Assembly: GCA_016744795.1 (NCBI GenBank)
Contig: JADGDR010000001.1
Coordinates: 124,001-188,000, forward strand
Length of the DNA stretch: 64,000 bases
Direction: 5' to 3'
Origin: Sulfurospirillum sp.
GTDB taxonomy: Bacteria; Campylobacterota; Campylobacteria; Campylobacterales; Sulfurospirillaceae
The translations under genes were made by a program, and so were the position numbers. Numbering within the stretch: position 1 is the first letter of the stretch; every line of letters begins with the position of its first letter. Below, one piece after another: positions 54,803 to 62,600 of this stretch. The notes under the pieces were generated by a model, which did no database searches, was not told the DNA's origin, and saw only the letters and a list, made by a program, of their open reading frames with translations.

Positions 54803-55654
54803 TTAACCTTTTATCATGAATTTAATTCCGTCTTCTAGACTATATGGATTTTTAAGATTCAAAATCTTTTTTGTTTCTCTATTGTCCACTTCTAAACTTT
54901 TATAAAGTCTTTTGTGAAAAGATGGTTTTACTAACTTTAACAAACTTTCAAAAAAAGGAATCTTTATCAGATATACTTTCTTGTCCAGATTTTTAGCAAT
55001 AAGTTCTATAAGTTTAGTTGTCGAAACTGGCTTATCGTCACTAGCCAAAAATATACCACTCTTTTGTTTTTGTATTATTGTATCTATTAAATGGCATAAA
55101 TTACCAATATATACCATGCTTCTTTTATTTTTAATACAGCTTAAAGGTAATATGGAAATTTTTTCTACTAGATTTATAAGGTTTTTAACATTTCCTTTTA
55201 CACCATAACCATAAACTATAGGAGTTCTTATAATCGAAACTTTGAAATCATCATCCTCTAGTTCTTGTAGCTTAATTTCTGCTTTTAATTTGCTTTTACC
55301 ATAATCATCTTGAGGTTTACATGTAAAGACTTTTGTATAAGCAAGACTATTCTCTTCTCCATATACTTTTACTGTACTCATAAATATAAAATGCTTTACT
55401 CCACTTTTTTTTGCTTTACTTGCTAAGCTTAAAGTTTGAGTTACGTTTACTCTTTCATACTCTTCTTTACTTGCTCCACCCATTTGATGAACTAAAGCTG
55501 AAAGATGAAAGACAATATCTATATTTTCTACATCTAGGAATTCAAGCTCATCTTTTCTAAATGAAAAAGTTTTAATATTATACTTTTTATTGTATTTATT
55601 TATAAAATATTTTCCTATAAAACCAGTTGAACCAGTTATTAATATATTTTTCAT
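54803..55654 (-). CDS. NAD-dependent sugar epimerase/dehydratase
   Basis: Extended SDR protein, 283 residues. The Rossmann motif is TGSTGFIGKY near residue 7, FHLSALVHQMGG near 70 and the catalytic YGKSK near 137-141. It is shorter than typical UDP-sugar epimerases and resembles the WbpV/WbpK-like group, which reduces 4-keto sugars. The exact substrate is not readable. It overlaps the neighbouring glycosyltransferase gene by four bases. Confidence 0.82.
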   Translation of the reverse strand: MKNILITGSTGFIGKYFINKYNKKYNIKTFSFRKDELEFLDVENIDIVFHLSALVHQMGGASKEEYERVNVTQTLSLASKAKKSGVKHFIFMSTVKVYGEENSLAYTKVFTCKPQDDYGKSKLKAEIKLQELEDDDFKVSIIRTPIVYGYGVKGNVKNLINLVEKISILPLSCIKNKRSMVYIGNLCHLIDTIIQKQKSGIFLASDDKPVSTTKLIELIAKNLDKKVYLIKIPFFESLLKLVKPSFHKRLYKSLEVDNRETKKILNLKNPYSLEDGIKFMIKG

Positions 55655-56412
55655 TTTTTAAATAATCCTAAAATTTTACTAGGATACTTAGAAAGTATTT
55701 TAAATATATTTGTTTTTATATTATTATCTTTACAAACCATAAGAGTTTCAAAGTTATTAATCCAAATACTGCTAAAAGAAGTACTAACCCCACCCATTCT
55801 CATTTTTACTAATACATCTTTAATATAGCTATAACTTATTTTGTTTGTATATAAAAACCTAGATAAGATATCAAAATCGGCAGCTATTTTTAAATCTGTT
55901 CTAAATAAACCATATTTTTCGTATATTTCTTTTTTAACAAAAAAAGTAGGATGAGCAGGCATCCAACCATAAGCAAATTTTGAAGGATTAAAATTACTAC
56001 TATCATAATAACGCACAGTTTTTTCTAGGTTTTCAGACCGCACATAAACTAAATCTGCATATACACTATCGACTTGTTTTTCTTTAAATTCTTTCATTAC
56101 GTTTTCACACACAAAATTATTAATATAAAAATCATCACTATTTAATATGCCAATTACATCGCCAGTAGTTAAATTAATTCCTTTATTCATAGCATCATAA
56201 AGACCTTTATCTTCTTCACTTATAAATTTAGTAATTTTATTTCCATAACTTTTAACAACATCAACAGTTCCATCAGTGGAAGCTCCATCTATGATGATAT
56301 ATTCTATATTTTCATAGGTTTGACCTAATACAGAATTTATTGCATCTTTTATTGTTTCTTTATTATTCCATACTACTGTTATTATTGATAGTTTCAAATA
56401 GATTTTTCCCAT
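55651..56412 (-). CDS. Glycosyltransferase family 2
   Basis: A GT-A fold transferase, about 250 residues. LSIITVVWNNKETI at the start, IIDGASTDGTVD near 40, SEEDKGLYDAMNKG near 65 and the metal-binding LNSDDF near 92 are the standard blocks. The last membrane-free 60 residues vary. The listed ATG overlaps galE by 19 bases; a TTG at 56397 that overlaps the galE stop in TTGA is an equally good start and would remove five residues. Confidence 0.85.
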   Translation of the reverse strand: MGKIYLKLSIITVVWNNKETIKDAINSVLGQTYENIEYIIIDGASTDGTVDVVKSYGNKITKFISEEDKGLYDAMNKGINLTTGDVIGILNSDDFYINNFVCENVMKEFKEKQVDSVYADLVYVRSENLEKTVRYYDSSNFNPSKFAYGWMPAHPTFFVKKEIYEKYGLFRTDLKIAADFDILSRFLYTNKISYSYIKDVLVKMRMGGVSTSFSSIWINNFETLMVCKDNNIKTNIFKILSKYPSKILGLFKK

Positions 56413-57410
56413 GCATATGCGCTATTAATTATAATATTTAAATCATCATATTTTGCTTTCCAATTCATCTTTGAAATAATTTTATTATTATCTGATACCA
56501 ATACAGAAGGGTCACCTTCTCTTCTTTTATCATTTAAGACTTTAAAATTTTTTTGTGTTAATGTTTTTACACTATTTATAATTTCTTTAACACTATATCC
56601 ATGCCCATATCCACAATTAAAGGTATCACTATCATTATATTCAATATAATCTATACCTTTTATATGAATATCTGCCAAATCATCTACATGTATATAATCT
56701 CGTATACATGTACCATCAGGGGTATTATAATCATCACCAAAAATTGCAATATTTTCTCTTTTATTTAATGCAGTTTTCAAAATTAATGGAATAAGATGTG
56801 TTTCTGGACTATGACACTCTCCTATCCTTGGTTGTATATTATTATCGTCAAAATATATATCTGCACCAGCTACATTAAAATATCTGAATATTACATATTT
56901 AAATTTACAATTAACCTTAGCTTCATCTTTTATGACTTTTTCACTCATTAATTTACTCATACCATAAGGGTTTATTGGATTCGTTCTAAAATCTTCATCA
57001 ATTAAGTTTTTACCTAATTTAAATTTTGGTTCACCATAAACAGCAGCCGTACTACTAAAAATAAACTTATTAACTCCATGAGAGGAAGCCAATCTGACTA
57101 AGTTTATAGTATTAACTGTATTATTCATATAATATTTTATAGGATTTTGTATAGATTCACCCACTTGGGAAAATGCTGCAAAATGAATAACCGTATTTAT
57201 TTTATATTTTTTAAATAGCTCTTCAACTTTATGAATTTCTTTTAAATCCAAATTTATGAAACAAAATTTTTTTATATTTTGTAATGTATCTATTGTTTTT
57301 TGAAATCCTGTAGATAAATTATCTAGAACTATTAAATCTTCATTTTTCTCTAAAAGTTGTTTAACAACATGACTTCCTATATATCCTGCTCCACCTGTAA
57401 TAAGTATCAT
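56394..57410 (-). CDS. galE: UDP-glucose 4-epimerase
   Basis: Interconverts UDP-glucose and UDP-galactose, possibly also the N-acetyl forms; 338 residues. The NAD site TGGAGYIGSH is near residues 5-14. VIHFAAFSQVGES near 75, the catalytic SSTAAVYG near 125, and YGMSKLMSE (YxxxK) near 152 follow. DGTCIRDYIHVDDLAD near 220 is typical of GalE. A galE/gne gene accompanies the pgl genes in Campylobacter. Confidence 0.92.
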   Translation of the reverse strand: MILITGGAGYIGSHVVKQLLEKNEDLIVLDNLSTGFQKTIDTLQNIKKFCFINLDLKEIHKVEELFKKYKINTVIHFAAFSQVGESIQNPIKYYMNNTVNTINLVRLASSHGVNKFIFSSTAAVYGEPKFKLGKNLIDEDFRTNPINPYGMSKLMSEKVIKDEAKVNCKFKYVIFRYFNVAGADIYFDDNNIQPRIGECHSPETHLIPLILKTALNKRENIAIFGDDYNTPDGTCIRDYIHVDDLADIHIKGIDYIEYNDSDTFNCGYGHGYSVKEIINSVKTLTQKNFKVLNDKRREGDPSVLVSDNNKIISKMNWKAKYDDLNIIINSAYAWEKSI

Positions 57411-58531
57411 ATTCTATTTTCCATTATAATTTTATTTAGATTTTCTATATATTGCCTCAAGCTATACTCTTCTTTTGCTTCTTGCTTATTATGTTCTTGT
57501 ATCTTTCTTAATCTTTGTGAGTTATTTAACAATATTTCTATTCCATCTACTAAACTATCAACGGATTTTGATTTAACTAATATACCATTTTTACTTTTCA
57601 CAATTTCAGGAAGATATTTATAGTTGGTAGTAACAATTACATTTCCACATCTCATAGCTTCTATAATAGATATAGGAAAAGCTTCAGATTTATAATAAGT
57701 TGGTAATACAAATATATCTGATTTTTGAAGAAGCTTTATTTTGTTTTGCCCAAAAACTTTCCCAATATAATTAATTTTTTTATTTTTAGCTAGTTTTCCA
57801 TAAAATTCTTCTTTAACTTTTTCTATAGACATATACTCATCAGCTATAAAATCACCTGCAATATTTAAAAACAAACTTTCATTCCTTAATGAAAGTTTTT
57901 CAAAAGCATCTATAAGTTCAAAGATACCTTTACTTTTCATTATATTAGATAAATACAATAAATTTATAACATTAGCATCTTTTTTTTCTAACTCCTTGTT
58001 TAGCTCATCATCATAAAAATTAGGAACTACTACAAGTTTCATATCTGTAAAATCTCTAAATTGATTCTTCATAGAATCAAGTAGGACAATAGAAGTAGAT
58101 ACTTTAGCATATGACAAACACAAAATATTCTTATAAAACTCAGGTACACTGTGAAAAAAATCATAAAAATCTGAACCATGAAGATGATTTATTAATTTTA
58201 TACTTTTAAGACTTCCTAAATTTATAAGTACTATGTCTTTTATGGATCCAAAAAAGCTTCTACTACATGTAAAATAAATAACATTATATTTAAAAAAAAT
58301 ACACTTAAATACTATTAAAAAAATAGTTTTAAATGTCAATAAAATCTTATATATTTTTGTTTTATCTTCAAAATTGGTATTTATGACTATTTTATTTTTA
58401 TCCTCAACACTTTCGTAAAATCTTGTAAATGCCAGTGATTGTCCATGAATAGGTGGTAAAAGGGGGCCAACAAATAATATTTTCAATTTTTTACTTTTTT
58501 TTAGATAACATAAAAACGGATCCAGGTGCAA
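57407..58531 (-). CDS. Glycosyltransferase family 4/GT-B
   Basis: A GT-B transferase of about 360-374 residues. The start KILFVGPLLPPIHGQ is typical, LSNIMKSKGIFELIDAF near 200 opens the donor domain, and FVLPTYYKSEAFPISIIEAM near 275-295 holds the conserved Glu pair. The listed ATG overlaps the upstream gene by 41 bases. A TTG at 58486, directly before KILFVG, may be the true start, though no ribosome binding site is evident for either. Confidence 0.82.
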   Translation of the reverse strand: MHLDPFLCYLKKSKKLKILFVGPLLPPIHGQSLAFTRFYESVEDKNKIVINTNFEDKTKIYKILLTFKTIFLIVFKCIFFKYNVIYFTCSRSFFGSIKDIVLINLGSLKSIKLINHLHGSDFYDFFHSVPEFYKNILCLSYAKVSTSIVLLDSMKNQFRDFTDMKLVVVPNFYDDELNKELEKKDANVINLLYLSNIMKSKGIFELIDAFEKLSLRNESLFLNIAGDFIADEYMSIEKVKEEFYGKLAKNKKINYIGKVFGQNKIKLLQKSDIFVLPTYYKSEAFPISIIEAMRCGNVIVTTNYKYLPEIVKSKNGILVKSKSVDSLVDGIEILLNNSQRLRKIQEHNKQEAKEEYSLRQYIENLNKIIMENRI

Positions 58532-59051
58532 TTTTTTTAAATATGTTATCTCTAAAGTAGTTCATATTCCAACTAAACAATTTTAAAAAAATAAAATCAA
58601 TATAAATAACAATACAAGAATTTAAAGTCAAGTTTATTTTATTAAAAATTTTCAATATTGGATTAAAAAAACAATACTTTTTAAATATTATTTCACAATC
58701 TAATTGACTCAACGTTTTAGCAAGATATTGACTACTTATTCCTCTTTCATTAATTGTTGTACCTATTCTTACTTTACTCCAATTTCCCATAGAAGATATT
58801 GGTTCTCTTAAAAAAATGAAACCATCTTTCTTTAATACTTTAACAAATTGAGATAATACAAAAGATACATTTAATCCATAAAAATTATTAATATTTTCAT
58901 ACATATATCTTTTATCAGCCACCATATCTGTAAGATTACAATAAGCCTCTTCTTCCTCTTTATACCATTGTGCTATATCTTTTTGTTTAAATTCATCTCC
59001 AACTAATTTTTCTCCACTTAAAAACTGACTATGAAAATATTTTTCTAGCAT
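58491..59051 (-). CDS. Methyltransferase-like protein without a SAM-binding core
   Basis: A 186-residue protein. The segment VLSQFVKVLKKDGFIFLREPI near residue 70-92 resembles the post-core part of class I methyltransferases (LKPGG.L.I.EP). The glycine-rich SAM motif that should precede it is absent. The N-terminal 60 residues (KDIAQWYKEEEEAY) do not match anything I know. It may be an internally deleted remnant or a variant with another role. It sits among glycosyltransferases in a low-GC stretch. Confidence 0.45.
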   Translation of the reverse strand: MLEKYFHSQFLSGEKLVGDEFKQKDIAQWYKEEEEAYCNLTDMVADKRYMYENINNFYGLNVSFVLSQFVKVLKKDGFIFLREPISSMGNWSKVRIGTTINERGISSQYLAKTLSQLDCEIIFKKYCFFNPILKIFNKINLTLNSCIVIYIDFIFLKLFSWNMNYFRDNIFKKIAPGSVFMLSKKK

Positions 59052-59065
59052 TAATTAACTCCTCT

Positions 59066-59983
59066 TTAATTTTTTACTAATCTCTTCACAAAATCATATC
59101 CGCCATATTTTTTCAAAAAATATCCAATCTTAGTTTTAACCCTCAAATCATGAAAGTCTTTAAAACATTGTATCATTTTATTCTCTACGCGTAACTCTTC
59201 AAAATTAACTTTATTGTTATCTAATTCCAAAGTTAATTTTTTATTTTTTCCACAATTATGCGTTCCAATGTTATCTAAAAATCCATCATTAATAATTTTA
59301 GACTTTTTAAGATAAACTGTATATTTACCTAGTTTAAACTGACTATAGCACCATCTAATAGCCCATGAATCAATCTTTCCAAGCATTTGTAATTCCAACA
59401 TCTTATACATGTCATTTCCTGCACGATTAAACCTTTTTCTTAACGCCTTGCTTGCTTTTAAAGTAGAAAAATCTTTTACTTCCCAATCTACCTCGTCCCA
59501 TCTATCTTGCCAAGTAGCCCAGCCCCAGGATGAACCTCTAGGTGATAAATACAAATCCTTTTTATAATTTTCGAAACAAGATAGTTGTGGTGCATAACCA
59601 GAGATAGACCATATGTTTTTGTTATTTTCATAAAAGTTTAAAGAATCATTCATATAGTCTAAAAAGTCTGTTGAAACAATCAAATCATCTTCTAGAACAA
59701 TTGCTTTCCCATATTCACTAACGACTTCAGTCACACCATTTATAATAGAATTGGCTAAACCTATATTTTTCTGTGATTCTATTATTTTAATACTTTTAAA
59801 ACATGTAATAGATCTAATATATTTTCTAACTGCTTCTATATCTGATTTATCATTATTATTTTTATTTCCATCCGAATATATTATCAGACTACTTTTTTTA
59901 GCTAACTTATTTTGTAATAAACTATCTATGAGCTTTTTAGGTACTCTACGGTATGTGAATATAATAATTGGAGAGTACGACAT
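59066..59983 (-). CDS. Glycosyltransferase with GNT-I-like GT-A domain
   Basis: A 305-residue transferase. SPIIIFTYRRVPKKL at the start, SQKNIGLANSIINGV near 88 and the metal-binding VLEDDLIVS near 116 match the family with a GT-A fold near GNT-I and HlpA-like proteins. SWGWATWQDRW near 170 is typical of this group in O-antigen loci. The acceptor sugar is unknown. It overlaps the ABC flippase gene by one base. Confidence 0.75.
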   Translation of the reverse strand: MSYSPIIIFTYRRVPKKLIDSLLQNKLAKKSSLIIYSDGNKNNNDKSDIEAVRKYIRSITCFKSIKIIESQKNIGLANSIINGVTEVVSEYGKAIVLEDDLIVSTDFLDYMNDSLNFYENNKNIWSISGYAPQLSCFENYKKDLYLSPRGSSWGWATWQDRWDEVDWEVKDFSTLKASKALRKRFNRAGNDMYKMLELQMLGKIDSWAIRWCYSQFKLGKYTVYLKKSKIINDGFLDNIGTHNCGKNKKLTLELDNNKVNFEELRVENKMIQCFKDFHDLRVKTKIGYFLKKYGGYDFVKRLVKN

Positions 59984-61659
59984 TAATTTAATTTTCCTAT
60001 ATCAATTTTAATATCACATCTCTCAACTGTACTTAGTCTATGAGCAATTATTATAAGTGTTTTATCCTTACTTATTTTATAAATTTCATCCATAATAGAC
60101 ATCTCTGTTTCGATGTCAAGAGATGAAGTTGCTTCATCTAATACTAATATCTCTGGTTCCCCATACAATGCTCTAGCTATGCCTATTCGTTGTTTTTGAC
60201 CACCACTAAGTTGAATCCCACCTTCACCAACAATAGTATTCAATCCTTCTTTTTTCAGGATAAAATCATAAACATTAGTCTGTTTCAAGACCATTATCAG
60301 CTTTTCATAATTATAATCTCTTCCAAAAGTTATATTCTCCGCAAGTGTCCCATCAAAAAGATATATATTTTGAGGAATATAACCTATTTTTTTTCTCCAA
60401 GATACTATATTCTTATTATTTAGTTCTACGTTATCTATAAAAATTTTTCCACTATTTGGTTTATATATTCCACATATCAAATCAACTAATGTAGATTTTC
60501 CACTACCACTTTCACCAATAAATGCTATTTTATCCCCTTTATTTATTGTTAAAGATAAATTGTCAATTATATTTTCATTTTTTTTATATGTAAAATGTAT
60601 ATTTTCTAGTTTAATGTTCCCATTAAACGAAATTTTAGTTTCACATTCTCTTTCATATTTAAATGAAAGATCATTATATACTATGTCTAAAGAAGGTATA
60701 AAAAATACAATATTATTATAACTATTTAAAATTCTTGTAGTAGCAGGCAATAATCTATATAGAGCTAAAGCATACATTGTAACAATAGGTATAACATTTA
60801 AAATATTATTTTCAAAAGATACAATGTAAATAACTACTGCCATCAACATAGATAAACCTATTGCTTCTAATGCATTTCTTGGTATAGTCTGAAGTGTTAC
60901 ATTTGAAATATGTATATTTATAAATTTATTATTTATATTTGAAAAAGTATCAATTAAACTAGTCTGATTAGAAATAAACTTTATTACTTTAAAATTACCT
61001 AATGTCTCATTTATCATTCTATTAAATTTATCTTGAAACACTGCACGTTGTATACCAATTGTTTTTATTCTTTTTGAAATTGTTTTTGTTAAAAATAGAA
61101 CTTTTAAGCCCATCAACAATGTTAATACTAAAGTCATTTTAACATTGACCATCAATAATAATATATATATTATTATTATAATTATTACTTCTGATAAAAA
61201 TATCAATGAACTTTGAAGAAGAACTGCTAATTGTGATGCTTCTATTATAATTACTTTTGAAATTGTAGCGCTATTTCTTTTAACAAATTCACTATAAGGC
61301 ATATTGATATAGTTTTCGAATAACTGATTTGCCAAAACAGCATACTTATTCATTGAAAATTTAGCCATCAAGTAACTATGATAAATAATATAAAATGCAC
61401 GAAAAAAATAAAAAACTATTAAAGAAATTCCAAAATAAATTATAAATTCTTTACTTGTTGATACTCCAAAAAAATCATAAACCATTTTATAATATTCATT
61501 TGTATAAATCAATTTTGGATTTGCTGCAGTTGATATAAATGGCATAATAGCACTAATTCCAATAATTTCTATAATTGAAAGAAGAATACTCATCAACAAT
61601 AAAATAAACAAAAAAATCTTATCTTGTCTAGTTAAAAGCAGGTTAAGTTTCTTAATCAT
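59983..61659 (-). CDS. ABC transporter with fused ATPase, lipid-linked glycan flippase type
   Basis: A 558-residue half transporter. Six membrane segments (about 15-320) are followed by an ATPase domain with GESGSGKSTLVD near 377 (Walker A), LSGGQKQR near 478 (signature), ILVLDEATSSLD near 500 (Walker B) and an H-loop in IAHRLSTV. Size and placement fit PglK, which flips the lipid-linked glycan to the periplasm for PglB. MsbA-like lipid export is an alternative. Confidence 0.85.
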   Translation of the reverse strand: MIKKLNLLLTRQDKIFLFILLLMSILLSIIEIIGISAIMPFISTAANPKLIYTNEYYKMVYDFFGVSTSKEFIIYFGISLIVFYFFRAFYIIYHSYLMAKFSMNKYAVLANQLFENYINMPYSEFVKRNSATISKVIIIEASQLAVLLQSSLIFLSEVIIIIIIYILLLMVNVKMTLVLTLLMGLKVLFLTKTISKRIKTIGIQRAVFQDKFNRMINETLGNFKVIKFISNQTSLIDTFSNINNKFINIHISNVTLQTIPRNALEAIGLSMLMAVVIYIVSFENNILNVIPIVTMYALALYRLLPATTRILNSYNNIVFFIPSLDIVYNDLSFKYERECETKISFNGNIKLENIHFTYKKNENIIDNLSLTINKGDKIAFIGESGSGKSTLVDLICGIYKPNSGKIFIDNVELNNKNIVSWRKKIGYIPQNIYLFDGTLAENITFGRDYNYEKLIMVLKQTNVYDFILKKEGLNTIVGEGGIQLSGGQKQRIGIARALYGEPEILVLDEATSSLDIETEMSIMDEIYKISKDKTLIIIAHRLSTVERCDIKIDIGKLN

Positions 61660-61660
61660 T

Positions 61661-62590
61661 TTATTCTATTTCCTCATAAATTTTTAATATATACTTATTT
61701 ATTATATTTTGATAATACAAATTATCATCACCCCTTAGATGCAATCCATCAGAATGAAATGCATAATTGTTAAATTGATAAATACTATTTATATTAATTA
61801 CTTTTAATGTCATTTTATCTAAATGTTGCTTCCATAGTGATTTTTTAAAAATTTCATTTGCTTTTTCTAGCGATGGCTCAATTATTAATGTAAATTTAAT
61901 ATTATTTTGCTCACATAACTTGATAATTTTATTTAAATATACTTTTGGTAATTCTGGAATTAATTTATATTTTTGATACTTTAAAATTCTATCGTTAATC
62001 GATCTATTGGTGAATTTTTCTTTTTTTATCAAATTAGTTTCATTAATATATATTGGTTTTTCTTTTAAAACATTTTTAAAACATTTTGGAAAAAACAAAG
62101 TACTTCTTCTTGATATAAAATAATCGTCAAAAATTGTATTTTTATATAAATCTAATCTAATTTTCATTATTTCATTTTTTTCATTTTTATTAATAAATAT
62201 TGATTCAAAGTAAGAATATGTCAATTCTCTATTTAAAGTCTCATTTAATAATTCTATTGAACTAAAAAGATATATTGATTTTACACTATTTTTGTTTTTA
62301 ATAAATCTTCTAATTATAAAATAATTTCCAACAAGTGACACTGGAACAGTTGTTGATAAATCTAATATGCCATTTTTTAAAATAGTTGGTGACAACACCA
62401 TCTCTGAAATACTATCACCTAATATTAAAGAATCAAATTTTTGATTCTTAATTTTATTTAATTTATAATTTACAATATAGTCTACTTTATTTTTATATTG
62501 ACATTTATTTAATTGAAATATTATTTCAATAATTAAAAAACATAAAACTATTGATAGAAAAAATAACTTAATAAATTTTTTAGCATTCAT
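61661..62590 (-). CDS. SGNH-type protein, partner of the MBOAT acyltransferase
   Basis: A 309-residue protein with one N-terminal membrane segment (about 8-26) and a periplasmic domain. The SGNH block I is LILGDSISE near 56-64 and the terminal Asp-His pair is in HSDGLHL near 280. Such DltD/AlgX-like proteins act with MBOAT enzymes to place acyl groups on polysaccharides. The MBOAT gene lies 10 bases upstream. The acceptor polymer is not known. Confidence 0.65.
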   Translation of the reverse strand: MNAKKFIKLFFLSIVLCFLIIEIIFQLNKCQYKNKVDYIVNYKLNKIKNQKFDSLILGDSISEMVLSPTILKNGILDLSTTVPVSLVGNYFIIRRFIKNKNSVKSIYLFSSIELLNETLNRELTYSYFESIFINKNEKNEIMKIRLDLYKNTIFDDYFISRRSTLFFPKCFKNVLKEKPIYINETNLIKKEKFTNRSINDRILKYQKYKLIPELPKVYLNKIIKLCEQNNIKFTLIIEPSLEKANEIFKKSLWKQHLDKMTLKVININSIYQFNNYAFHSDGLHLRGDDNLYYQNIINKYILKIYEEIE

Positions 62591-62600
62591 TACTTATCTC

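Larger units (their letters stand above)
3640..58271. repeat. Dispersed palindrome TACATGTA, 31 copies outside the array
   Basis: Copies start at 3640, 4412, 4610, 4844, 6208, 8621, 9148, 9856, 11284, 12213, 17317, 17788, 18161, 31314, 32003, 34876, 37493, 39016, 39898, 41335, 42947, 43045, 44091, 50075, 53185, 53592, 54146, 55318, 56685, 56705 and 58264, counted by eye. Most are extended to YTACATGTAA. Composition predicts about 2-3. In genes it appears as LHV, TC(K/N) and YM, thus in all three frames. Confidence 0.75.

Noticed and set aside
3640-58271. Explaining TACATGTA by a preferred Leu-His-Val protein motif
   Set aside because: Many copies are read as Thr-Cys or Tyr-Met, and several lie between genes, so a protein-level cause does not cover them.
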